Source of the DNA: Liolophura sinensis
Taxonomy: Eukaryota > Mollusca > Polyplacophora > Chitonida > Chitonidae
Reading direction: 5' to 3'
DNA: 64,000 bases
Assembly (NCBI RefSeq): GCF_032854445.1
Contig: NC_088303.1
Span: 32,839,265 to 32,903,264 of the forward strand
Under the pieces are notes generated by a model. The model searched no databases, had not been told where the DNA came from, and saw nothing but the letters and a program-made list of their open reading frames with translations. Positions 46,591-57,506 of this stretch are shown here, piece by piece. The number at the start of each line of letters is the position of its first letter. Within the stretch, counting starts at the first letter, position 1. Both the position numbers and the translations under genes were made by a program.

Positions 46591-49500
46591 TGTGTGTGTA
46601 ACATACATTGATCCATATACTAGTTAATAAAATGTCCTTGTCATTGTTATAATTTTTATAATAACTACATATTTAACAACAGAATTCATCTTCAGTCTTT
46701 TACTGTGAAGCGTAACATCAATGTAAATGAAATTATGCCAAAAATGTAACTAAAAACATGGGATAAGGGGGTAGGTGAAACAGAATCTCAACTCGTGATT
46801 GTAGTATCAACTGTATTAAAGTGGAATCAAGAATTTCGTTTGTTTCTCACCGCGGGCTGCAGGGAAACAAAAGGAAATTTTGAACTGTTGTTCAATAAAT
46901 TTGATATTACAGTGTCACTCATGGAAAGTCCTGTATTTATATCACACAATAAGAATGAAATCAGTCTATATACAAATTGAACTATATACAAGTTGGAAGA
47001 CGATATAGGTGAGATTTGGTGACTTTAACTTCTGACATTTTAAATATGTTTTGTACGTCAATCGAACATTTATAAATGGTAACGGCAAACTGTTACTTAC
47101 CAGAATAGTTACTTTTGACGAACTGTCTCAAAAACCGTTATCGATATACTATTTTTCCAGGAACTTCATGCCGTTACCAAAGAGAGATCAGGAAGGGCGT
47201 GTAATTATCCTCGGGAAACCAGGTCAGGAATGAGAAATACCGTCATTTTGTTGCCTTTCAAATTCATTTTAAATTTTAATTTGTAAAAAAAAGTCGCTAT
47301 TTATATAAGTATCAAACATGTTCGACCACTCTCGTCACAGTTGCGTTAAGTTATGTGACTAAAGCCCAGTGGTGCACAAGATGATGTCTTCTTTCAGCAT
47401 TTGAGATGAAAAATGCTGTTACAAATTCTTTTTATTCTACTTCGTCATTCAGTGAAAATTTTACAATTTTGGACTGTTAATGAAATGTTGATAATTTTAT
47501 GTCCACATTTCTACATGTGTACAAATACGCTTCATTGTTGTGACACATTTCTGCCCTAGCTGCCATCGATGTCTCTGGTAAGTACACCATCGACGATATA
47601 ATGAAAGCCTCAGGGGCGGTGGTGGATTATTGCCTCATGGATGAAAACGTGCAAGTGAATGGATTCTCCATGATACAGGACATGTCGGATTTGACACTTA
47701 AACATCAGTCATTCTTTGGAGTGGATGCGATGAGGAGATCTATGAAAGTGTGGGTTGTAAGTAAAAGACAGTTCTTACGTCTTCGCCTACAAATATTGGT
47801 ATAAATTATTTTATATTAAACGTTGCTTTATAAACTGATAGATGCATGTTCTGTCGTAGAAAAGAATTAACAGTTAACCATTTAACCTCAACAAGGATAG
47901 CCTTTGAAACGTTTATTGACGTATCTCCGATCTGTTTTGTTTTGCTTTCTTTTTTTCATGCGCATGTAGGTGGCTTTAAGAATACAAAAGCATAAACGAT
48001 ATAGGTATTTGTGGTCAAGTTGTTCCGTAAACCAGTCAATATTTATTAAATAATCATTTCCCATGTGAAATTAAAGCATCAGCATCAAATATTTTATTTT
48101 TTTATTTTTCAGAAATCGTACCCCGCTCGATACAAAAATGTTCATTACTACAACACTAACCCGATCTTTGAAGCCATATTTGCCATTATCAGCCCAATTT
48201 TCCCAGAAAAGCTACAAAAACGAGTAAGTAACTATAGCCAGTGCTTTCATGTGCATTCTTATTTCGTGAAGGCGTCATTGCCAACAGCCACAGATCTTTG
48301 TGTATTACCTTCACACGAAGTCTTTTCTGGGACATTACCTCATTTCATGTCGTTACAAGCCAGAATGCCTCCGAAAAAATTACAGGTCATTCGTAAAAAT
48401 GGCTCCTAACAAATCTCCAAGTTAAATAAGTAATAATTTCCTGTTCTTATAGGAAAATAAATTTTCTAATCGACCCAGCAGAAGCATTATTGTAACATTT
48501 TTACACCTGAGTAATATTCTGTGAGGATTTCAACTCTTTGTTGTAGCTGTATTTCCACGGGAAGAATCTGTTTGGCATATACAAACACATCGACCAAGTT
48601 TACCTCCCCACCGAATATTTACCAGATGACTTTAAAGGGAAAAATGTGGGCAGCGTCAATGACTGTATAGGTAAATGTACTTCTGAAACTCCAAACTCCA
48701 AAACTGTACTTGTGCAGTTCAGACAGAGGACTCATTCTTCTGAACATATCAGCTTTGATGATAGAACTCTGACGGTTTTATACTGAGAATGTGTTTTGGT
48801 GAGAGAATGTGTTTTGGTCTGAGAAGGTGATTTGGTGTAAGAATCTGTTTTAGTCTGAGAATATGTTTTGGTTTGAGAATGTGTTTTGGTCTAAGAATCT
48901 ATTTTAGTCTGAGGATCTGTTTTAGTCTTAGAAGGTGATTTGATCAGCGATATATTGGTTAGAGACAGTGTGTTTTTCTGAGATGGTGTTTTGGTCTGAA
49001 GATGTGTTTTGTGTGAGAGCCTGTTTTGGTCTGAGATCTTGGTCTGACAAGGTGTTTTGTTTTGATGAGGTGTATTGGTCTGATAAACTGGTTTTGGTCT
49101 TATAAGGTGTTTTGGCCTGATAATTTGTTTTTGTGGTCTGTCAAGGTGTTTTGCTCTAAACTGAAGGTTTCTTGATCTAAACTAAATGTATCTCTATCTG
49201 AACTAAAGCTGTCTTCATCTGAACTAAAGTTGTCTTCTTCTGAACTACAGGTGTCTTGGTCTGAACTAAAGGTGTCTGAAAAGTTGTTTTAGCCATTGTG
49301 CTCTTCCTTAAATGGTTGTAATGATGTTATGATGTTTGTTTACATTTAGCAAACTTTATGTTTACATATAGATATTGCGTTTCCCACATAAAAATTTCGA
49401 TGCTCTCCTCAAACAGTGCTTGAAATCATTATTCTAGGTATAGAATGTGTAGAATATTACGTCAAGCACAAGAAACAGCCCATAGCCTTATCGCACATAT

Positions 49501-50300
49501 GTCACAGACTACGTCCGCTTGACATCACTGCCATCACTGCCATCACTGCCATCACTAGAAAATTTTGTACAGAATCTTTGATCAACTTCAAAGGTAATTG
49601 GAATCAGGCAGAGGAAGGGACAGGAAGTGATGTCTTTCTCTTCATCTCAGGAACAGCCTTCCCATGGAAACTTGAAATAATCAATTTTACTGAATAATGC
49701 TGATTATATGTTCGAATGTTAGAGGGCTGCGCATGCGCTGAAAGGAGTATGGTATACAAGACTAAAGCATAGAGAGTAAATCAGAGTGGTGACGACAGTG
49801 TGATGGCTGACACGTCACATTTACACGCCTTTCCGTTGAAATTCGATCTCTTGTCAACTTATTTTATGGTTTTAATCCAACTGCTCAAGCATATGCTTAA
49901 AAAGTAGCAGCGTACAAATCCTCTATACAATCATGGCTTAAGCGGAATTAAGTAAAAACATATGTAGTGATGTTAACTGAAACCAGGTATGGCACATCTG
50001 GTCTTTATATTATACCTCTACTAGTCCTTCGTACATGAAAGTTGCATATCGTTCGATCTTCTCTGGCGAACTCTCTATTCTGTATTTTCGTCCATCAATA
50101 ATATACTGACCGCTATTAAATAACAATTAAATAAATGCTTCTATTTCCTTTCAGATGACTACATCCAGAAGATGCAACAACCGGAAGTCAGAGATTATCT
50201 ATTACATCTGTCCAGTCCAGAGTTTGGGGTGAGCCAGGACCTCAAACCCAGTGACGACGAGCTGTTTAATGAGTCATTCAGAAAACTTAACGTGGACTAA
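44900..50300 (+). CDS. CRAL-TRIO domain lipid-transfer protein (alpha-TTP/clavesin-like), gene B, 318 aa
   Basis: Seven exons: 44900-45056, 46010-46169, 47161-47222, 47560-47756, 48113-48223, 48547-48670 and 50155-50300, 957 nt in total, with ATG at 44900 and TAA at 50298-50300. All introns are GT-AG with the same phases as gene A. The N-terminal helical region runs to about residue 75 ([20 protein letters not shown]). The CRAL-TRIO fold runs from about 107 to 270 ([50 protein letters not shown]). K225 and R229 (PEKLQKR) line up with basic residues that I recall bind phosphoinositide in vertebrate alpha-TTP (K217, R221). The C-terminal tail [14 protein letters not shown] is shared with gene A. 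Probable role: intracellular transfer of a hydrophobic ligand; the ligand cannot be read from sequence. Confidence 0.93.
45124..45330 (+). mobile_element. SINE family 1, internally deleted
   Basis: 'ctgtgagttcaagtccagct' joins directly to 'cagcaacctgcggatggtcg'. The rest, through 'gtacggcgtaaaacaccaat', is well preserved. In gene B intron 1. Confidence 0.85.
46378..46660. repeat. perfect palindrome with (TA)n core
   Basis: Left arm from 46378 ('tataaaaattataacaatga') is repeated as an exact reverse complement ending at 46660. Arms are about 75-78 bp without mismatch. Between them lie two TA tracts separated by 'gttacacacacaagttta', itself a piece of the arm. In gene B intron 2, about 210 bp after exon 2. 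Confidence 0.9.
48780..49300. repeat. degenerate minisatellite, about 20-bp unit
   Basis: Units like 'gtctgagaatgtgttttg', decaying to 'tctgaactaaaggtgtcttg' on the right. In gene B intron 6, starting about 110 bp after exon 6. No exon sequence in the unit. Confidence 0.85.
49725..49990 (+). repeat. dispersed repeat family 5 copy
   Basis: 'gtggtgacgacagtgtgatg', 'gaaattcgatctcttgtcaa', 'gcatatgcttaaaaagtagc'. In gene B intron 6. Confidence 0.6.
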
Positions 50301-50638
50301 AACTAGATGTAGAATCGGTTAGTAATCACACATATAACACAAAGGCCAGTTTAGACGTCTGTAGATTAGGGTGGGTTGCGTCTTCCTCTAAAACTTGCAT
50401 GCAACGAAGAAGCGATTTAAATTACACCTGTGTCCAGATTTACTGAACACTGAAACAAGTAGTACACAAGCGGTACCCAAGGGAAACAAAAGCCGCATAA
50501 AGAAGGAACTCAAGCAGTACACAGACGCTTCTGGGTTATGTCTGCACATTATACATCACGTGGACTATCCGTGTTCATACATGTTGACTGCACTGTGCAA
50601 AATATACGCTTTCGCTTTGAAACATATGTTTTTCTTTC

Positions 50639-50644
50639 AATAAA
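50639..50644 (+). promoter_or_regulatory. probable gene B poly(A) signal
   Basis: AATAAA in 'ctttcaataaacattt', about 340 bp past the stop. A plausible 3' UTR length. Confidence 0.55.
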
Positions 50645-50797
50645 CATTTAACCATTCACAACCTCTCAGATTTCTGCATGTGGAGTGTACTATAATAAAC
50701 CTATGTCTTACAAAAAAAAAACGATCATAGTAGAATCGTAATATATTCGGAATCCACCTCGGCAAAATTACAGACCAAGATGATCAGAAGTGTGTCA

Positions 50798-51112
50798 GGA
50801 GGAGTGATGTCTCGGGATCACGAAGGGATCTTAGACATGACTTAAAATTTTAATTATTAACTTCGGTATGTTTCGTTCCCTCAGTTTAGTAGAAATTTGT
50901 TTCACAAAAACTTGCCTAGAATTTATCTTGGCAAGCAATATTAAAATTTTTCAAAAATGAATTTTAAAGTGATTCAAAATATTGCTTTACAACAAAAATT
51001 ATGGGTAAGTTATTGTAAAACAAATTTCAGCTAAAATAACGGATGGGAACGTACCAAGTTTAATGATTGAAATCTTGACTTAAGTCTTAGGTTCCTTCAT
51101 GATCCCGGGACC
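50798..51112. mobile_element. MITE-like element with terminal inverted repeats
   Basis: Left end 'ctcgggatcacgaaggga' then 'cttagacatgacttaa'. The right end is its approximate reverse complement, 'gacttaagtcttaggttcct' then 'tcatgatcccggga'. No coding capacity. Confidence 0.7.
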
Positions 51113-51115
51113 ATA

Positions 51116-51340
51116 TCCTCGGATCACGAAGCTGTCTTTGATTTGAAGTCTTACTTAGTCTTGACTTGTCGCATTACTGCTGCACTTACGTGTGAACTGC
51201 CACGCTAATTGTCAACGTTGTTACGAAAGTCAACGATATTTATAAATATTGAAATTAAAATTTATAATATAATTCATATTTTCTGAAGTCTGACTTAAAC
51301 CTAAGACAGCTTCATGATGCTGTGCCCATATTTATCAAAC
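51116..51340. mobile_element. second MITE-like element of the same type, adjacent
   Basis: Left 'cctcggatcacgaagctgtc', right 'aagacagcttcatgatgctg'. Same terminal motif family as the element directly to its left. Confidence 0.65.
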
Positions 51341-52654
51341 GCCTTAAGACTGAAGTCAAAAATTCAATACACCTACAATTAAAATGATTTCTTCTTGGAA
51401 GTTTAAAATTTGTGCACTGGTTCTTTAATGTTTGGTTCATCAAGGAGTCTTGGACAGGACATTTTCAATATACTCACTGATTTTACATTTCTTGGGACCA
51501 GAGTGACGATATAAACGCTTCTTTAGGACCGTTTGATCGGTCAAACATAAAGTTCCAACATCACATTTTGTCAACAACATGCACGACGCACCCACTGACC
51601 TGTTGTTGTTTTTTTCTTGGTGTTACTGGTACCACCAGTTTCCTCCAAATATATTGCTTACAGCTGATCAATAAAAGTGATATATTCTTAAATACAGCGC
51701 CAATCACTAGCCAACCGATTAATCAATCAATCAACTAATCAAAAACTTTGATTAGCCATAGGTTTACTGCCTAGCGTTAACGTTAGTCTCACATTTAAGT
51801 CACTTTCCACTTTGAAGTCAAAAAGCTTAATATTCGTAAAAAGAAAACATCGATTTGATTTTGACACAAATTCCAGGATAAAGCCTGAATCGCTTTGTAA
51901 AACCTCCACCTGGAGAAATATGGAGTTTGCTGAGACTGGTTTAAATGTTCAGCCCAACTTGTCTTTAAGACAAGTGAACATATAGCGTGATGGAACAGTT
52001 TCATGCGTCTCGAAATGACCCATTCGGCGACCCAAGTCGTGTTCTATCTAATATCTCATTAGGAATTTGAGACACTCCGGCGAGTTTAACACTTCCACCG
52101 ATTGATACTTTATAAAGCTTACTGATAGAATGGAATCGCTGCCTTATATAAGCCTTTCAACCAAGCAGAGAATTGTCAAAAGTCGAATACATTGGCCAGA
52201 TTTGTGCATCAAGCTTGACTTCCGAGGCGGCCTATTTACGAGTCAGGTTGTTCCCAAAAACGCTGTATCCAACCATCCAATATCTACGTGGGATACAATA
52301 ACAACGGCTTGCTGAACGAACATATGAAGACCAAAGCGTCTGACAAATCGTGGCATTTCATAATTCAACATGGTGACGTTTTCGGGTCCAAGTTGAACTG
52401 ACCGTTATTCTCTTAAAATTGCCCACAGAAAGTCATCACAAAGAGCAAGATTGAACAATAGGCCACAAAGCTTAAGTAAATTCTCCCGTATTCACTTGTA
52501 TGTGACGCCTTGGTGACAATAGATGATTGACAACGATTACTGGGCTGTTTACGCAGGTTAACATTCGTTGAAGACCACTTGTTTTCCGCTTATATGGTGT
52601 GCATGTTGTGTGCGTGACGCGTGTGAAAGTTCGTTCATAACATGCCAAACGTCA
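51341..52654. other. unassigned intergenic DNA
   Basis: An eroded SINE-like 3' end with a (tcaa)n tail is visible near 51640-51740. Nothing else recognised. Confidence 0.35.
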
Positions 52655-52775
52655 ATGGTTTACTCCTGGCACTCTGATTTTCTCCACCCATAAAACTAAC
52701 CGCCGTCGTCTAATTGAAAAAATTCTTGAGTATGGGGTTAAACAACAATCACATAAATAAATAAATAAATAAATA
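52655..52775 (+). mobile_element. SINE family 1, 3' fragment
   Basis: 'taaccgccgtcgtctaattg', 'cttgagtatggggttaaaca', (aaat)n tail. Confidence 0.65.
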
Positions 52776-53211
52776 CACAACTTAGGCCCGAGTTACTCTA
52801 TACTTGAAACTTATATCATAAAGGGCTGTGCTCCGTATAATGTAATCCAGGTTTGCTGGAGTGTTTAGCTTTAGCATGGTTTTCATTAGCGGAGATTGGA
52901 GATAATCAAACAATGACTAAAACTGTCCACTGAACAAAAGGCAGTTAAATAAAAACCACCAGAAAACCATTCGTGTCCCTGTTGAAACCGTAAATGCTGC
53001 AAATGTCTCATTCGAGGTTTCTGCATGCATATGTCGTAACAAAATGGGGAATGAGAAAGAATTTCTAACTGTTAGTGAACTTTCGCTGAAGCCCAGACTT
53101 ACTGCGGCAAGCTTGTATATCCAAGCAGTGAGCACACATTCAAGCGACCTCGGAAAAAATAAGGAGAATTCTGTAACAATGTTAGTCTAAGCATAACACC
53201 TGTACTTGGAC

Positions 53212-53475
53212 CACTTCGGTGGCCAAATGGTTAGATCATCCGCCTCAAGTCCAGAGATCTGGGATAAAACTTGGGTTGGGTCATACCAAAGACGTTAAAA
53301 ACGGTAGGCGTACTTGTTGCTGCCTCGCTTGGCTTGGCACTCAGCACTGAGAGGTTAGAGCAAGGTTAGAAACAGGGGCCGATTCCACAAGGCCATTTCT
53401 AGGCTGGGAGTCATGTCTGGTGTCTTCGGCATGATACTTCAGTAGTGGCAGCACATTGGCGGCATGGGGTCGTCT
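53212..53475 (+). mobile_element. SINE family 2 with head
   Basis: 'cggtggccaaatggttagat', 'tggcactcagcactgagagg', 'ggcatgatacttcagtagtg'. A short internal deletion is seen relative to other copies. Confidence 0.8.
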
Positions 53476-53705
53476 GAAACGTGTAGTGAAGATAACAACT
53501 TTACTTCAGTCATAAACTGAACCAATTTCGACCGATTGACCAGTTGGCTTCTATACCCGGAAATTTTGTTTATGGAACACGATGTACGAAAAATGTCATA
53601 TGTACATAGCTGGCCAATACATGTACCTGATGAACATCCTGGGGCTATATGCTATACTGAAACTATAATACGCCTACCTTTTATGTGGATCTTACATCCT
53701 ATTTC

Positions 53706-54060
53706 AGTTTCGTAGAGCGTCCGCTTCGGGACCGGTAGATCCAGGATCAATCCTTGATCGAGTCACACCTAAGACTTTAAAAGAGGAAGTTGTAACTTCC
53801 TCCCTTGGCGTTCAGCATGAAGGGGATAGTGCAACGACTGGTTGACCCGTATCAGTATAATGGCTCGGGCGGGGCAGCTTACTTGCCTTCGGTAAGTCGT
53901 CTCAGTGAAGCAGCACTAAATAAAAGAGCGGTGGAAATCCGTCCTGCAACAAGGAGGCATATTACACGTACATGCACCCTAATGATTCCTTCGTCGTCAT
54001 ATGACTGAAAAATTGTTGAGTACGACGTTAAACCCCAAGCACTCACTCACTCACCTATTT
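53706..54060 (+). mobile_element. SINE family 3, full-length reference
   Basis: Head 'gtagagcgtccgcttcggga', B-box-like 'ggatcaatccttgatcgag', body 'aagaggaagttgtaacttcc' and 'ttgccttcggtaagtcgtct', 3' end 'gttgagtacgacgttaaacc' and a (cact)n-type tail. About 350 bp. Confidence 0.8.
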
Positions 54061-54454
54061 CAGTTTCAGAATAATGTGTAATAAAACGACGCCTTTTCTA
54101 AAGTTATGTCTACCTCTTTTGTGCGATGCCTGCATGACTAAAACTATCTTATATTATACCTCCTGGGGGTAAATTCAAATCGGTTTGCGCTCTGCTTACT
54201 TTTGACCTAGTTTTCCACTTGGACAAGCACATAGGATCTTGGTTCTACCCGATGACATTGCTGTATTCGGCTATATAGCACCCTCTAACTGCACGCCCAG
54301 CAGAACACAAGAAGAGATCAGAACGTGGTCACCTATAACAGGTCAGTAAACTAACAAATAACAGCATAAGTAATAACTGCTCTATAATAACACGCTTGAA
54401 TTGTGTATCGCATGTATTTGAGTGGGTGTGCTTGGGCTTTAAGTCGTAGTTAAC

Positions 54455-54960
54455 AATTTTACAATCACGTGTCAACGGGGAGTCAACAGGTGTGTATACA
54501 TATATACTGTCTTGTGGCAAGGCGGTTCCATGCCGCCAAAGGGCTGACGCCATTGAAGCTTCATGCCGAAGACACCGGACAGGATCTCCCACCGAGTCAC
54601 ATTTTACTGGCTCTGGGCCAACCAATCATGTTTCCTTGCTCTAACATCTTAGTGCCGAGGACCAAGCGAGACACCAACAACTTCTATTTTTATTTATATA
54701 TTTATTTATTTATTTATTTGATTGGTGTTTTACGTCGTACTCAAGAATATTTCACTTATACGACGGTGGGAGGAAATTATGGTGGGAGGAAACCGGGTAG
54801 AGCCCGGGGGAAATCCACGACCATCCGCATGTTGCTGACAGACCTTTCGACGTACGGCCGGAGAGGAAGCCAACATGAGCTGGACTTGAACTCACAGCGA
54901 CCGCATTGAACTACCATTTTTAAAGCCTTTGTTATTACCCCACCCAGGCATGACCCCAGG
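54455..54960 (-). mobile_element. SINE family 2 split by a nested SINE
   Basis: Left part to about 54690 ('catgccgaagacaccggaca', 'gccaaccaatcatgtttcct'), right part from about 54906 ('ctaccatttttaaagccttt'). The two halves join to match uninterrupted copies. Possible imperfect target-site duplication: 'aacttctattttt' on the left, 'aactaccattttt' on the right. Confidence 0.75.
54685..54905 (-). mobile_element. SINE family 1 inserted in SINE family 2
   Basis: Tail (attt)n, 'ggtgttttacgtcgtactca', 'ggagaggaagccaacatgag'. Being nested, this copy is younger than its host. It also has a small local duplication of 'tgggaggaaa'. Confidence 0.85.
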
Positions 54961-57289
54961 TCTACTGAAGTCGAGAAAAGGGTAGTTTCGTGTTGGAATT
55001 CTTTTGTCATCAAAGGTAAAAACAGTCCTATTGTGTCATGTAAATAGTGAAAAATTTTAGGCAACCTTTGTTGACATTAATTTACTGATCACCTGCCACA
55101 GGCACAAATGACACCTCTTTTCTTTGGGAATTTCTCACGTTGACAAACATTCAGATTCTCAATTTTCTGTATCATCCATCCACTCTGATGTACTTTTTAT
55201 GGCATTCTTTTCAGACGACCATGTTATAGCGATTGTAATGAAAAATAATTGCCTAACAGGTCACATGATACAGCTGGACTTTTTCTACCTTCAACGATAC
55301 AAGAGTTCGAACACGAAACTTCCTAGTTATATATGATTCACAGCTTTATATACGATGCAAAGCTCACGTTCTTCAAACATTTCTCCAGAGTATAGGTACT
55401 CCATGTCAACATGGGGATATGGTCAGTTTTTACAGGGAGACGTTTGACTTCATAAAAATACTTAATAAGTAATAATAAAAACTGATTTGATTAATCACCT
55501 CTTCCTCGAATTAAGCCACACCCGTCTGCAACTCGGCATAGTTTTTAAAAGACCTCACCTAAATGTATAAATGGAAGGCAACTGACTAGACCAAGCCAAG
55601 CCGAGGTTACGCGGTATATAATATACGTAAGTGTCTCGCAGTTACTACGAAATATCCTGCCAACCTCAACAAACGAGTCCTTTTCCTGACTAGGCTGAAC
55701 ACTAACATGGTTGAAGAGTGTCTATATCGAGGAGACAAACGCGATTATTTTACAAGAATGAGCTCATGCCAAAAAAAAAACATCTAGAAAATCTCAGACG
55801 AAGCAACACTTATCCAAGCAGGAAAGATAATTTCTAATACTAGTGAATCAGTGCGTGTATCAGGATATAGTATACTATATTCAAGGAGCAACTCTTGCAG
55901 AAAGTTGAAATAAGCCATCACGTGACGTACAAATGTCAAATACGTACATGTAAGATTCTGTCCAATCACATACCCACCATCCCTTTATGCTTACGTGTGT
56001 CAGATTGTGTTTTTCATAAAAAACAATGCAAAATCATCTTCACCATCTCGTTTGCTCTTTTCAGACCGCTGCTCACAGTTAAAGCTTTGACCGTGTATTT
56101 TAAAACCGTCACGCAAGAGGTAACACCAGTGGGGTAAAAATATGCACTGGGCCATTGGCTATGCCTGAAGACTGGATCAGGTCCCCTAGTGTAGTGTCCC
56201 GTTTGAGCCGGATGGCTCTGTCCAGTGCATATGACCGGAACTCTTTCGACACGAAATAGAACAAAGCAAGTGACTCAGCTAGAGAGCATTATAGGTTACA
56301 CGAGGACTTTGACTTTCCTTACTTTTTATGTAATGAATCTGTCAACTTCAACCTCAAATATATATACGCCCTAACTTTCGCTTAGTACATTGCCATACCA
56401 CCACATGCAGCTTGCACTTTTCTCTACAAAAAAATGACCACCATTTTGGAGCAGTGGTTGCTGGAAGTGAAGTCATAGCATCCCGTTACCTTGGTAACCT
56501 CCAGGAGGGTAGGAAGTAACACTAGCAAACAGTTTTTAGTTCAATCCAAAACAGGCAAAATTCTGATATAGTTTAACTAAATCCAAACTACAAGTGCAGC
56601 AATCTATAATGCATCAAGAACCTAAAATGCCTCTGTGGCAATATTATCCTATCAGTGCTCCTTCATTCTTCATTCGGAGGCAAATGCTGAACCCATTTGC
56701 CTGAATTGCACATGTGTAACCTATGAGTATCAGAAAGTATTATAATTTTTTCCCAGTAATATCTTGATGCTGGCACTCAAAGAAAAATATGACTTGTCTC
56801 CGGGCAAAACTACAAATTTAAGGTCTGTATGTAGGAGCTAGCCCACCACATTAACACTCTAGGTATCTGGGATATGATGCTTTGTGGAGAAGGGGGGGGT
56901 CTAAATTTTCTGTCTTTGAAAATAAATTCTGAAGAAATGGAACCTTACCCTGTTTTTTCCTTAAGATGCAGCGCGTGTGGTCATTAGAAACCAAAATTTG
57001 ACCACATCTCCTCAGCTGCACTGAAATTATGTAAGAATTGCTAACCCTCCCCCCATTAGTACCTGTAGACAGGACTGACATTTTTTAATTATTGTTTCTC
57101 ACAGACAGCACATTTAACCACATTTCATCAAACATAAAACGCAGATCAACTTTCAGACCTATTTTAAAACACACCCATAACATACTTAGAGCTTTTTAAA
57201 GTCACTTTGAATGTAATAAAATGGCGATAGGTAATTGCGCAATGTTATAGTAAGTCTCATATGTAAATGTTTTAGAATAATGGGAGAGG
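54961..57289. other. unassigned DNA between genes B and C
   Basis: No gene or shared repeat recognised on either strand. The last part is the upstream region of gene C. Confidence 0.35.
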
Positions 57290-57417
<128 letters not shown>

Positions 57418-57506
57418 GAATGTAAACAAAATGCGGTTCTCCTCAAAGCCTCAGAAACTCTTTTAAAATTTTTATGGCAGCAATTATCATATACGATATT
57501 ACGACG

